From positions 18,793-82,792 of the forward strand of contig CAINLR010000059.1 in NCBI GenBank assembly GCA_903850425.1: DNA of 64,000 bases. The letters run 5' to 3'. How positions within the stretch are numbered: position 1 is the first letter of the stretch; every line of letters begins with the position of its first letter. The DNA comes from an uncultured Verrucomicrobia subdivision 3 bacterium. GTDB lineage: Bacteria; Verrucomicrobiota; Verrucomicrobiia; Limisphaerales; UBA11358. The notes beneath the pieces are model-generated. The model did not search any database, had not been told where the DNA came from, and saw only the letters and a list, made by a program, of their open reading frames with translations. Positions 17,571 to 26,171 of this stretch are shown in pieces. The translations under genes were made by a program, and so were the position numbers.

Positions 17571-17668
17571 TTAACCACGAAACACACGAACTACACGAAA
17601 AACTGAAACCCGGAAAGTCGGCTTCATTCGGTGCCCGGTTTCGTGTGTTTGGTGTATTTCGTGGTTAA
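17571..17668. repeat. AACCACGAA long inverted repeat
   Basis: The left arm, about 30 bases starting TTAACCACGAAACACACGAA, is mirrored by the right arm ending GTATTTCGTGGTTAA, with a roughly 38-base centre. This motif type (AACCACGAA...ACACGAA) is familiar from many environmental bacterial genomes. No transposase is present. Confidence 0.75.
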
Positions 17669-17823
17669 AATTTTCCCGGTTCCACTGACCCAGGGCAGCT
17701 CGCTCCGCGCCGGACTGGCGGATCGCGCAACCTTGGGCTCTGGGCCGGAATCCCGTTGTGATTCCGAAGCGGCGGTAGTCGAATGCTGGCCTTCTGCAAA
17801 GAGCCAATCCGCCGATGACAAAG

Positions 17824-17862
17824 GCAGTTTGGGTTGGACGAGCGAGGCAAAGGACGCTTGAA
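17824..17862 (+). repeat. Direct repeat, copy 2 of 2
   Basis: Partner of 17363-17402. It ends 9 bases before the start of the next gene. Confidence 0.65.
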
Positions 17863-17871
17863 TTCACCTGA

Positions 17872-18630
17872 ATGGCAAATATTAAAATCAGTCAGCCAAA
17901 AATTCAGCGCGGCTTTGTAGCTTTGTTCGACATCATGGGGTTTAGCCAAATGATTGCGAACAATGATTTGGAGAAAAGCGCCAGAATTATTTTCGATGTC
18001 TTTCATCAAATTTTGAAGGACGTGCGTTATGAACAATACCCAATGAATCTTTACGATTTAATTCCTGAATACTTCATCTTTTCAGACTCCATTTTGGTCT
18101 ATCAAATACCGACGCTTAACGGATCAGAGGAGGAGGCTGATCTTTCACGATCATCTTTCATCAAGTTTTGCGGGCGGGTAACCGCCGAATTTCTGACGCG
18201 CGGCTTGCCTGTAAAAGGTGCGATTGGAAAAGGCGAATTTGCAATAATCGATGGTAAATCCTTCACAGGGAAATGCATTATTGATGCCCACACTTTGTCG
18301 GAAGCATTGCAATGCTCTGGCTGTGCAGTCGTGCCGACGCTCGAATCCGAGTTTTCAAAAGACGGGGAAACATTGGAAGGCTCATTTCAAGAGGACTTGA
18401 TTTACTGGCAAGCACCACTAAAAAATTCACCTCCACAAAAACTTTTGATGCTAAATTTTTTGAGACATATCACCAAACCAGCGGGAGAAATTTCTAGAAT
18501 GGCATTGATCGAACAATTTAGCGCGCATGGAAAGGGATTGAATCTCGAGGTTCTGAAAAAGGTGTCTGAAACAGAAAAGTTTCTCAAGGAATGCAAGAAG
18601 CATATCAAAATCGAGCAAAAGGGAATTTGA
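17872..18630 (+). CDS. Unknown protein with cyclase-like DIMGF N-terminus
   Basis: A 252-residue protein I cannot assign. It opens with RGFVALFDIMGFSQMIANND, which resembles the first strand and metal-binding start of class III nucleotide cyclase-like domains (a DxxGF pattern seen in many uncharacterised proteins). SDSILVYQIP and LPVKGAIGKGEFAIIDGKSF would fit later strands, as in degenerate cyclase homology domains, but no full catalytic set is evident. No membrane segment is seen. Base composition is clearly more AT-rich than in flanking genes, consistent with horizontal acquisition. A 30-bp gap precedes the Sel1/trypsin gene, which is equally AT-rich in its first half. Confidence 0.6.
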   Translation: MANIKISQPKIQRGFVALFDIMGFSQMIANNDLEKSARIIFDVFHQILKDVRYEQYPMNLYDLIPEYFIFSDSILVYQIPTLNGSEEEADLSRSSFIKFCGRVTAEFLTRGLPVKGAIGKGEFAIIDGKSFTGKCIIDAHTLSEALQCSGCAVVPTLESEFSKDGETLEGSFQEDLIYWQAPLKNSPPQKLLMLNFLRHITKPAGEISRMALIEQFSAHGKGLNLEVLKKVSETEKFLKECKKHIKIEQKGI

Positions 18631-18660
18631 CACTGAATTTTTGTGTATCAAAATCTTAGC

Positions 18661-20031
18661 GTGAAAATTAAATTTTTAGCAAGGGTGCTTGTCTTGATGA
18701 TTTGGGGTTCAAGTATTTTTCAGCTTTTGGCTCAGCAGTCCGCAGCCTACTCCAAACGCCAACTTGAAGAACTGAAAGCCAAGGCTGAAAAGGGCGATGC
18801 CAAAGCACAGTGTGAATTAGGTATGTCATATAATATGGAAGTTTTTATGGGCTATAATTCTTCAACTACAAATTATGTCGAATCTGTGAAGTGGTATCGT
18901 ATGGCGGCAGAACAAGGCGATGCTGAAGGTGAATATTGGTTAGCAGGTTGTTACAAGGATGGAAAGGGACTCCCCAAGGATTGCTCGGAAGCGGAAAAAT
19001 GGTATCTCAAAGCTGCGGAGCAAGGCCACGCACATGCCCAAACAAGTTTAGGTTACATGTATCGGGCAGGCGAATGCGTGCCTCGTAGTTATGCTGAGTC
19101 AACAAAATGGTTTCGCAGAGCTGCAGCACGAGGCGATGCAGTTGCCCAGTTTCAGTTGGGAATGTATTACCAAAATGGCTGGGGAGTAGATACGAACTTG
19201 GTCGAAGCATACAAGTGGTTCCTTTTGGCAAAGGAATCTTTTCAAGCAAAAAAGGAAGCGCAAAATTGCATTATAGACATTGATGAAGAATTATCTGCGT
19301 CTCAGCGTTCGGAGGGACAGCGCCTAGCCAATGAATTCAAATTAAGGCGTGGTCAACCTGAAATAATTTCAAAATCGCCAGTTACTACTGAAACTACTGA
19401 ATCACCAAAGGCAACCGGCACTGCTTTTTTCATCACGAACGATGGTTATTTGATTTCCAATTATCACGTCGTCAAGGTTGCGGCCAAGGTGCGTTTGGTC
19501 ACGGGCGCAGGCTTGATTGACGCGACGGTGGTGGCGGTGGATGCGGCGAATGATCTGGCGTTGCTCAAGGCGGCCGGCACGTTCGCACCATTGCCGGTGG
19601 CCACCAGCCGGGGCGTCAAACTGGGCGCAACCGTCGCCACGGTCGGTTTCCCGGCCACGGGCTTGCAGGGCTTTTCACCCAAGCTGGCCAAAGGCGAAAT
19701 CGGCTCGCTGGCGGGCGCGGCGGATGATCCGCGCTATTTCCAGATCAGCCTGCCGGTGCAGCCGGGCAATTCGGGCGGGGCGCTGGTGGATGCACGCGGG
19801 AACGTGGTGGGCATCGTCGCGGCCAAACTGAACGCGGCGGCGGCGCTGGCAGCCACCGGGTCGCTGCCGGAGAATGTGAACTACGCGGTGAAAAGCAGCC
19901 TCCTCTTGAGCTTCCTGGAATCGGTGCCGGAAGTTTCCGCCAAACTCAAAGAGCCGAACACGAAGGACGAATCGTTTGAGGAGGTGGTGAAGTCCGCGCA
20001 GGCGGCGGCGGTGCTCGTTCTCGTTTATTGA
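18661..20031 (+). CDS. Exported Sel1-repeat plus trypsin-like serine protease
   Basis: About 456 residues from the GTG at 18661, which gives a clear signal peptide (KIKFLARVLVLMIWGSSIFQ, ending near LLAQQ); an in-frame GTG at 18643 adds six residues. Sel1 repeats follow (ESVKWYRMAAEQGDAEGEYW, EAEKWYLKAAEQGHAHAQTS, ESTKWFRRAAARGDAVAQFQ, EAYKWFLLAKES). The C-terminal domain is a chymotrypsin/HtrA-like protease with His in ISNYHVVKVA, Asp in DAANDLALLKAAG and Ser in PVQPGNSGGALVD, but no PDZ domain. The Sel1 half is AT-rich; from about 19480 the sequence becomes as GC-rich as the chromosome, so the gene looks mosaic. Its stop codon lies within the first bases of a palindromic repeat. Confidence 0.85.
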   Translation: MKIKFLARVLVLMIWGSSIFQLLAQQSAAYSKRQLEELKAKAEKGDAKAQCELGMSYNMEVFMGYNSSTTNYVESVKWYRMAAEQGDAEGEYWLAGCYKDGKGLPKDCSEAEKWYLKAAEQGHAHAQTSLGYMYRAGECVPRSYAESTKWFRRAAARGDAVAQFQLGMYYQNGWGVDTNLVEAYKWFLLAKESFQAKKEAQNCIIDIDEELSASQRSEGQRLANEFKLRRGQPEIISKSPVTTETTESPKATGTAFFITNDGYLISNYHVVKVAAKVRLVTGAGLIDATVVAVDAANDLALLKAAGTFAPLPVATSRGVKLGATVATVGFPATGLQGFSPKLAKGEIGSLAGAADDPRYFQISLPVQPGNSGGALVDARGNVVGIVAAKLNAAAALAATGSLPENVNYAVKSSLLLSFLESVPEVSAKLKEPNTKDESFEEVVKSAQAAAVLVLVY

Positions 20032-20114
20032 GTAGCAGCGGACGTGAGTCCGCTCATTCTAATTTCGGGGCGCGGGAAATGAGTTGGAGCCGACTCACGT
20101 CGGCTGCTACTCAC
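20030..20114. repeat. GAGTAGCAGC-family palindromic repeat
   Basis: GAGTAGCAGCGGACGTGAGT, followed by CCGCTCATT, is mirrored by AATGAGTTGGAGCCGACTCA and CGTCGGCTGCTACTC. The TGA stop of the protease gene (20029-20031) overlaps its first bases. Confidence 0.8.
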
Positions 20115-20223
20115 GACGGGACGAGTGTAACCGCTTTGCGGTTTAGAATGTTTCCAAGACGGCGATTTGATTGTGAACATCCCTTCCTTGCGCGGGATTG
20201 GATTCAGAGGGTAAAATTCCTCC

Positions 20224-23200
20224 ATGTCGCACGCCGATTTTGTCCATCTCCATTTGCACACCGAGTATTCCCTGCTCGATGGCGCGTGCCGTTTGGACAC
20301 CTTGATGGAGCGGGCGCATGAGCTGAAGTTTCCCGCGCTGGCCATCACGGATCACGGCGCGATGCACGGGGTCATTGAATTTTATCAAGCCGCCCGCGCC
20401 AAAGGCATCAAGCCCATCATCGGCTGCGAAATGTATGTCGCGCCCGGCTCGCGCTTGGAGAAAAAAAAGGTCGAGGGCGACAAATATCATCATCTCGGCC
20501 TGCTCGCGAAGGATGCGATCGGCTACAAAAATTTAATCAAGCTGACCACGGCGGCGCACATTGACGGCTACTATTACAAGCCGCGCATTGATAAGGAAAT
20601 TCTCGCGCAACACAGCGCGGGCCTGATCGCGATGTCCGGCTGTCTGGCGAGTGAGATTCCCGATTTGATCATGAAGGATCAAATCGCCAAGGCGCGGGAG
20701 GCGGTGGATTGGTTCAAGCAGACGCTCGGCGCCGAAAATTTTTTCCTCGAACTGCAAAACCACGGCATCCCCGAACAGGCCAAGGTGAACCAGCAGTTGC
20801 TCATCTTCGCCAAGGAGTTCGGCTTGAAACTGGTTGCCACGAACGATGTGCATTACGTCGAGAAAAGTCATTCGCACGCGCATGATTGCCTCGTGTGCAT
20901 CGGCACGCAGGATTTGTTGAGCAATCCCAAGCGCATGAGCGCGGGCTATGTGCCGGAGCAATTTTATCTGCGCAGCGCGGAGGAGATGAAAGCGCGTTTC
21001 GCCGAAGTGCCGGAGGCGGTGCTCAATACGCGCGAGGTCGCCGAGATGTGCAACTTGGAGATTCCTTTCCCGAAAGCGGGCGACACGCGTTTTTATCCGG
21101 TGTTTCATCCGCCGGAACATTTCACCCGCGATGGCTATCTGCGCCATCTGCTGGCGGAAGGTTTGTTCCGGCGCTACACCATCCACGCGAAAGCGGAGGG
21201 CAAGGAATTCATCGTCACGGGTATTGACGAACCAAAGCGGTTGCCGACTTTTGTTTCAACGTCCGCCCTCACCCCGGCCCTCTCCCCCGGGGAGAGGGAG
21301 AAACGCTCCCAGCTTTCGGGCGGAACGATGGCGGTCAGCGGCTCGAGAGATTCGCACCAAGAAGAAAGCGTCCAACTGCTGTCCCCTCTCCCAGCGGGAG
21401 AGGGTCAGGGTGAGGGAGAGCGCGGCACCCAACTTCACCTTCAGCCTGAAGTCGCCAAAGCAATTCAAGTCGTCATTGACCGCCTGCAGGTGGAACTCAA
21501 GGTCATCGAGATGCAGGGCTACATCTCGTATTTCCTGATCGTCGCGGACTTCGTGCAATACGGGCGCAGCAAGGGCATCTCCTGCGTGGCGCGCGGAAGC
21601 GCTGCCGGTTCCGTCGTCACCTATCTGCTGGAGATCGCGAACGTGGACCCCATCCGCTACGCGCTGCTGTTCGAACGCTTCCTGAATCCCGAGCGCGTCA
21701 GTCCGCCGGATATTGACATTGATTTCGCGGACGACCGTCGCGCGGATGTCATCGAATACGTGCGGGAAAAATACGGACGCGACGCCGTGGCGCAGATCAT
21801 CACCTTCGGCACGATGGGCGCGAAATCCGTGGTGCGCGATGTTGGCCGCGTGATGGGTTTGCCGTATGGCGACGGTGATCGGCTGGCGAAATTGATTCCC
21901 GCCGAATTGAAAATGTCGCTCGAAAAAGCGCTCAAGCAGGTGCCGGAACTCAAGGAGGCTTACGAGAACGAAGACGTGACGCGCGAGCTGATGGACACGG
22001 CGTTCATCCTCGAAGACCTCACGCGCAACGCCAGTGTTCACGCGGCGGGCGTCGTCATCGGGCCGGAGCCATTGGTGAATCTGCTGCCGCTCAAGCTGGA
22101 CGACAGCGGCACGCTGGTCACGCAATACGCGATGAATCCCGTCGGCGAACTCGGTTTGCTGAAGATGGATTTTCTCGGATTGAAAACGTTGACCGTCATC
22201 CGCAACACGTGCGAGATGGTCAAGCGCACGCAGGGCATTGATGTGCCGATTGATAATCTGCCGCTCGACGATAAAAAAACCTACGACCTGTTGAACCGTG
22301 CGGAAACACTCGGCGTGTTCCAGTTGGAATCGGGCGGGATGCGCGACCTCTGCAAAAAATTTCAGATCAGTTCCGTGGAACACATCACCGCGCTTGTGGC
22401 ATTGTATCGTCCCGGCCCGATGGACCTGATTCCCGATTTCATCAAACGTCGGCATGGTGAAATCAAAGTGGAATACGAGCATCCGTTGCTCGAACAGATT
22501 TCCAAGGAGACCTACGGCATCTTGATTTATCAGGAGCAGGTCATGCAGGCGACGCAGTTGCTGGCCGGTTACACGCTGGGCGGCGCGGATTTGCTGCGCC
22601 GCGCAATGGGCAAGAAGAAGGTCGAGGAAATGCAGAAGCAGCGCGAGACCTTCGTCAAAGGCTGCCTCGAAATAAACAAGATTCCCAAGACCAAGGCGAA
22701 CCAGATCTTCGACTTGCTCGAAAAATTTGCCGGCTATGGTTTCAACAAATCGCATGCCGCCGCGTATGCCATCGTCGCGTATCAGACCGCGTATCTGAAG
22801 GCGAATTATCCGGTGGAGTTTTTCTGCGCGATGATGACCAACGACGTCGCGGACACCGACAAATTGAGCGAATACATCGCCGAGGCACGGGCGTTCGGCA
22901 TCGAAGTGCTGGGGCCGGACGTGAACGAAAGCGGGGTTTATTTTGCGCCGGCACCAAGCCTAGTGGCAGGGGCGGTCCGCCCGGGCGAGCCAACGGAGAA
23001 GCCCACAGACGGGACGTCCGTGCCACTACAGCGCATTCGCTTCGGCCTGGCGGCGATCAAAGGCGTTGGCGAAGGCGCGGTGGAAGCCATCTTGAAAGCG
23101 CGCAATGAAACCGGCAAATTCAAGACGCTGGCGGAATTGTGCGAGCGTGTGGACGGACGCACGCTGACGCGCAAACCCTTGGAAGCATTGATCAAAACTG

Positions 23201-24090
23201 GGGCCTGCGATGTGTTTGGCCAGACGCGCGCCACGCTCTTTGCCCAGCTCGAACGCACGCTCGCCCGGGCTGCGAGCATTTTATCCGACAAGCAAAAAGG
23301 ACAAAGTTCGCTCTTCGGCGCGCTCGAAGAAAAGTCGCCACCCAAACCCGAAACCGCCGGCCAACTGCCCGAGTGGCCGCAGCACGAAATGCTCGCGCAT
23401 GAAAAAGAGCTGCTCGGTTTTTACGTCACCGGCCATCCGCTCACTCCGCTCGTGCCGCTGCTGGAAAAATACACGCTGGCAAGCACGTCCAAACTGGCCG
23501 CGATGCCGAATCGTTCCCTCACGCGCATCGGCGGGATGATCGCGGCGGTGCAGCACGGCGTTTCCAAAAAATCCGGCAAGCCGTATGCGATGGTGACGTT
23601 GGAAGACTTGGAAGGCTCAGTCCAGATCCTCGTGATGAACGATTACGACAAGTTTCGGCCTCTGCTGGAAATCAACAAAGCCATTCTCGTCGTTGGCGAA
23701 GTCAGCACTGGGGAGGACCGGCCGAAAATGTTTCCGCAGGAAATATTCCCGCTCGAAGATGCGCCCAAGAAATATACGAAGCAGGTGCATTTCCGCTTGA
23801 ACGCTGCGCATTTGACCGAAGTGAGCCTGGCGCAAATCCACACGCTGGTGGCGGCAAACGCCGGAAAATGTCCGCTGTTTTTGGCCTTCCGGCAACCGGC
23901 GGGCGAGCTGGTTTTTGTTGCCGTCCACGAAAGATATTCAGTCAATCCGTCACTCGCCTTGGAAACGGCCGTGAACCAATTACTCGGCGAACAAACCTAC
24001 TACGCCAAAGTGGACACGAGCCTGCCGGAAAAAGCCAAGCGCAGTTGGGAAAAGAAATCCAGCAATGGCGGCGGTGGCGACGACGAATAA
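20224..24090 (+). CDS. dnaE: DNA polymerase III alpha subunit
   Basis: The replicative polymerase, 1288 residues. The N-terminal PHP domain starts [20 protein letters not shown]. The palm carries [20 protein letters not shown] and the catalytic [19 protein letters not shown]; the fingers region has [20 protein letters not shown] and [21 protein letters not shown] helix-hairpin-helix ([20 protein letters not shown]) and an OB-fold domain ([28 protein letters not shown] region) follow. It is longer than the usual 1150-1180 residues, mainly because of two in-frame repeat-derived insertions: about residues 346-400 (between PHP and palm) and about 912-937. No Shine-Dalgarno sequence precedes the ATG. 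Confidence 0.97.
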   Translation: MSHADFVHLHLHTEYSLLDGACRLDTLMERAHELKFPALAITDHGAMHGVIEFYQAARAKGIKPIIGCEMYVAPGSRLEKKKVEGDKYHHLGLLAKDAIGYKNLIKLTTAAHIDGYYYKPRIDKEILAQHSAGLIAMSGCLASEIPDLIMKDQIAKAREAVDWFKQTLGAENFFLELQNHGIPEQAKVNQQLLIFAKEFGLKLVATNDVHYVEKSHSHAHDCLVCIGTQDLLSNPKRMSAGYVPEQFYLRSAEEMKARFAEVPEAVLNTREVAEMCNLEIPFPKAGDTRFYPVFHPPEHFTRDGYLRHLLAEGLFRRYTIHAKAEGKEFIVTGIDEPKRLPTFVSTSALTPALSPGEREKRSQLSGGTMAVSGSRDSHQEESVQLLSPLPAGEGQGEGERGTQLHLQPEVAKAIQVVIDRLQVELKVIEMQGYISYFLIVADFVQYGRSKGISCVARGSAAGSVVTYLLEIANVDPIRYALLFERFLNPERVSPPDIDIDFADDRRADVIEYVREKYGRDAVAQIITFGTMGAKSVVRDVGRVMGLPYGDGDRLAKLIPAELKMSLEKALKQVPELKEAYENEDVTRELMDTAFILEDLTRNASVHAAGVVIGPEPLVNLLPLKLDDSGTLVTQYAMNPVGELGLLKMDFLGLKTLTVIRNTCEMVKRTQGIDVPIDNLPLDDKKTYDLLNRAETLGVFQLESGGMRDLCKKFQISSVEHITALVALYRPGPMDLIPDFIKRRHGEIKVEYEHPLLEQISKETYGILIYQEQVMQATQLLAGYTLGGADLLRRAMGKKKVEEMQKQRETFVKGCLEINKIPKTKANQIFDLLEKFAGYGFNKSHAAAYAIVAYQTAYLKANYPVEFFCAMMTNDVADTDKLSEYIAEARAFGIEVLGPDVNESGVYFAPAPSLVAGAVRPGEPTEKPTDGTSVPLQRIRFGLAAIKGVGEGAVEAILKARNETGKFKTLAELCERVDGRTLTRKPLEALIKTGACDVFGQTRATLFAQLERTLARAASILSDKQKGQSSLFGALEEKSPPKPETAGQLPEWPQHEMLAHEKELLGFYVTGHPLTPLVPLLEKYTLASTSKLAAMPNRSLTRIGGMIAAVQHGVSKKSGKPYAMVTLEDLEGSVQILVMNDYDKFRPLLEINKAILVVGEVSTGEDRPKMFPQEIFPLEDAPKKYTKQVHFRLNAAHLTEVSLAQIHTLVAANAGKCPLFLAFRQPAGELVFVAVHERYSVNPSLALETAVNQLLGEQTYYAKVDTSLPEKAKRSWEKKSSNGGGGDDE
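21262..21422. repeat. Double REP-like unit inserted in frame in dnaE
   Basis: Unit one has CCCTCACCCCGGCCCTCTCC followed by CCCGGGGAGAGGG; unit two has CCCCTCTCCCAGCGGGAGAG followed by GGTCAGGGTGAGGG. Together with the spacer they encode [14 protein letters not shown], a spacer peptide and [16 protein letters not shown]. The first peptide is a recognisable translation product of this repeat type. It lies between the PHP and palm domains. Confidence 0.85.
22960..23028. repeat. TAGTGGCA palindrome inserted in frame in dnaE
   Basis: TAGTGGCAGGGGCGGTCCGC is mirrored by GACGGGACGTCCGTGCCACT followed by A; the outer arms TAGTGGCA/TGCCACTA are perfect. It is translated as [20 protein letters not shown] in a loop ahead of the [14 protein letters not shown] helix-hairpin-helix region. 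It belongs to a different family from the other dnaE insert. Confidence 0.8.
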
Positions 24091-24094
24091 ATTT

Positions 24095-25381
24095 ATGAAG
24101 ACACGACGCAGCTTTTTCAAATCGGCGGCCGCGCTGGGCGTGCTCGGCGTTACCGGGTTGCCTCTGACCCGAGCCGCTGATTCCAAGGTAGGACTCGCCA
24201 CCGGTGCCAATGACCGGCGCTATTGGGTTTCCGTCATGGAGAAAATTGCCCGGCCGGTGCTGGAAAATCTCGCGCGGCGCGAGTTGAGGAAAAACATGCC
24301 GGTCGAGGAACTGCCGAACGCGAAACGCAAATCGGTCACGCACCTCGAAGCATTTGGCCGGCTGCTCTGCGGTCTGGCCCCGTGGCTGACGGCGGAAAAT
24401 CTCACAGGGGAAGAATTAAAGCTGCAACAATCGTTTGTAAAGCTGGCGCAAGCCGGACTCGACGCGGCCACGGACCTGCAATCGCCGGACTTCATGAATT
24501 TTTCCGAAGGCGGCCAACCGCTGGTGGACGCGGCCTTTCTCGCGCAAGGAATTTTGCGCGCGCCGAAAGTCTTGTGGGAGCCGCTGGAGCCGCGCGTGAA
24601 ACAACAGGTCATCGCGGCCTTGAAATCCTCGCGCAAGATCGCCACGCCACAGCATAACAACTGGGTGATGTTTGCCGCGACGGTCGAGGCGGCGCTGCTG
24701 GAATTCGGCGAGCCGACGCTGGCAGAACGCTTGGAAAATTGCGTCCAAAAAATGCTCGGCTGGTATGTCGGCGACGGCGCTTACGGCGACGGCGAGTTCT
24801 TCCACTTCGACTATTACAACAGTTTTGTCATCCAGCCGATGCTCGTGGATGGGTTGCAAACACTGGCGAAACATGATGCGAAATTTGCTCCCGCGCTCGC
24901 GACGGTTTTGAAACGGGCCGAGCGTTACGCGGAAATCCAGGAGCGCTTGATCGCGCCGGATGGAACTTTTCCGTGCCTTGGCCGCTCGATGGCGTATCGC
25001 TTCGGCGCGTTTCAAACGCTGGCGTTGATGGCGTGGCGGCGAGCATTGCCCGCCCACCTGGCGCCCGCACAAGTCCGCTGCGCGCTGACGGCGGTGATTC
25101 GCCGGATGATCGAAGCGCCAGGAACTTTTGATGCGAACGGCTGGCTGCAAGTCGGCTTTTGCGGTCATCAGTTGGCGATCGGGGAAAGTTATATTTCCAC
25201 GGGCAGTCTGTATCTTTGCAGCGCCGGACTGCTGCCGTTGGGCTTGCCGCCGGGCGATGAATTTTGGAGCGTTCCGGCGGCCCGCTGGACCGCGCAGAAA
25301 CTCTGGTCCGGAGAAAATCTGCCCGCCGACCACGCGCTGGGCGACGTCGCCAAAGTGGATGTCCCCACCTTGAGCCGATGA
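24095..25381 (+). CDS. Tat-exported DUF2264 protein
   Basis: A 428-residue protein. The N-terminus MKTRRSFFKSAAALGVLGVT is a Tat signal (twin Arg, S-F-F-K, hydrophobic core). The mature part begins ANDRRYWVSVMEKIARPVLE and carries DUF2264 features such as AFGRLLCGLAPWL, HNNWVMFAATVEAALLEFGE and GDGEFFHFDYYNSFVIQPML. DUF2264 is an all-helical, (alpha/alpha)-barrel-like domain found near polysaccharide-degrading genes; its biochemical role is not firmly known. The ATG at 24095 lies 4 bp after the dnaE stop. No partner glycan enzyme is adjacent. Confidence 0.85.
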   Translation: MKTRRSFFKSAAALGVLGVTGLPLTRAADSKVGLATGANDRRYWVSVMEKIARPVLENLARRELRKNMPVEELPNAKRKSVTHLEAFGRLLCGLAPWLTAENLTGEELKLQQSFVKLAQAGLDAATDLQSPDFMNFSEGGQPLVDAAFLAQGILRAPKVLWEPLEPRVKQQVIAALKSSRKIATPQHNNWVMFAATVEAALLEFGEPTLAERLENCVQKMLGWYVGDGAYGDGEFFHFDYYNSFVIQPMLVDGLQTLAKHDAKFAPALATVLKRAERYAEIQERLIAPDGTFPCLGRSMAYRFGAFQTLALMAWRRALPAHLAPAQVRCALTAVIRRMIEAPGTFDANGWLQVGFCGHQLAIGESYISTGSLYLCSAGLLPLGLPPGDEFWSVPAARWTAQKLWSGENLPADHALGDVAKVDVPTLSR

Positions 25382-25451
25382 TTTTTTGCGTGACGTCGGA
25401 CGACAATCCGGCATTTTATGCATGAACAATCTGAACAATACTGATTAGAAC

Positions 25452-26018
25452 ATGAAATATTTAAACACCATTCTCCTGACCGGCTTTGCCGTTCTAAGTT
25501 ATTCCGCCACCGCCGCCACGGTGGATTGGAGCAAATTGCCGCCAGCGGCCAAGACTGAAGGCGTCACTTTTGAAAAGGACATCCAACCGCTGCTGAAGGA
25601 ATCCTGTGTCCGCTGCCACGGCGCGGATCGTCCCAAGGCGCAGCTCCGGCTCGACTCGCTGGCAGGCGTGTTGAAGGGCACGAAAAAGGGCGCGGTTTTG
25701 ACTGCGGGCGACAGCGCGGGGAGCCTGCTGGTCAAAGCCGTTTCCCAACTCGATCCCGAAAGCGCCATGCCCCCGAAACCGCGCGCCCGGCGTGGTCCCG
25801 GTGGACCGGGGGGAACGAATGCGCCCGCGATGCCGCCGCGCGAAGGCGGTCCGGGTGGAGCGCCGGAAGGTGATCATGGCGCGGGTGGCCCGCCGCCCGG
25901 TGGCGGTGACGGCAACCGCCCGCCCGGTGGTCCGCGCAATTTTGGTCCGCCGGCAAAACCGCTGACCTTTGAACAAGTCGGCTTGGTGCGCGCGTGGATT
26001 GATCAGGGCGCAAAGTAA
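25452..26018 (+). CDS. Exported cytochrome c-type (PSCyt1-like) protein
   Basis: A 188-residue protein with an N-terminal signal segment (MKYLNTILLTGFAVLSYSAT) and a haem-binding CVRCHGADRPKAQLRLDSLA (CxxCH at about residue 52), followed by AVLTAGDSAGSLLVKAVSQL and an MPP loop. That order is the planctomycete cytochrome C domain usually found ahead of DUF1549/DUF1553 modules; here it stands alone. Between MPPKPRA and PLTFEQVGLVRAWIDQG there is an unusual insert of about 60 Gly/Pro-rich residues (GPGGPGGTNAPAMPPREGGP and on), probably disordered. A strong terminator follows. Confidence 0.85.
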   Translation: MKYLNTILLTGFAVLSYSATAATVDWSKLPPAAKTEGVTFEKDIQPLLKESCVRCHGADRPKAQLRLDSLAGVLKGTKKGAVLTAGDSAGSLLVKAVSQLDPESAMPPKPRARRGPGGPGGTNAPAMPPREGGPGGAPEGDHGAGGPPPGGGDGNRPPGGPRNFGPPAKPLTFEQVGLVRAWIDQGAK

Positions 26019-26038
26019 TTCCATTTCTGAAAAGCCAG

Positions 26039-26077
26039 ACGCCGCGTTGAAAGTCATTTCAACGCGGCGTTTTTTTT
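26039..26077 (+). terminator. Rho-independent terminator
   Basis: The perfect stem ACGCCGCGTTGAAA / TTTCAACGCGGCGT with a 4-base loop GTCA is followed by a run of eight T residues. It is positioned 21 bp after the cytochrome-domain gene stop, where transcription from dnaE/DUF2264/cytochrome would end. It may also act on the convergent yebC transcript. Confidence 0.9.
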
Positions 26078-26083
26078 GAAACC

Positions 26084-26171
26084 GTGGTGGGACCGGCTTC
26101 CAGTCGGTCCAGTTCCGAACCCACAAAGCCCAAAAACACGAACTCGACCGGCCAGAAGCCTGCCCCACTAC
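26084..26171. repeat. GTGGGAC-family palindromic repeat
   Basis: The left arm GTGGTGGGACCGGCTTCCAG and right arm GGCCAGAAGCCTGCCCCACT pair imperfectly, with inner CAGTTCCGAA/GAACTCG. The yebC-family stop codon (TAG on the minus strand, 26168-26170) lies in the outermost GTAGTGGG of this element. Confidence 0.8.

Larger units (their letters stand above)
17326..17871. other. 546-bp gap filled with several repeat families
   Basis: I see no credible gene here. The gap contains two copies of a roughly 40-base direct repeat near its ends (17363-17402 and 17824-17862), an AGTCCAGGACGC/GCGTCCTGGAGT hairpin element and an AACCACGAA palindrome pair. It marks the boundary between GC-rich genes and the AT-rich patch that follows. 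Confidence 0.7.

Noticed and set aside
17571..17668. CRISPR-like repeat pair
   Set aside because: Only one inverted pair exists, with no regular spacers or cas genes; it is a dispersed palindrome.
17571..17668. Intrinsic terminator after the aldolase gene
   Set aside because: The hairpin has no T tract directly after the stem and lies about 245 bp from the stop; it fits a repeat family better.
17872..20031. Defence island
   Set aside because: The AT-rich patch has no nuclease, helicase or toxin motif; a cyclase-like start and a Sel1/protease protein alone are not enough for that call.
21256..22755. 499-residue open frame antisense to dnaE
   Set aside because: Shadow of the polymerase gene; it also reads through the repeat insertion.
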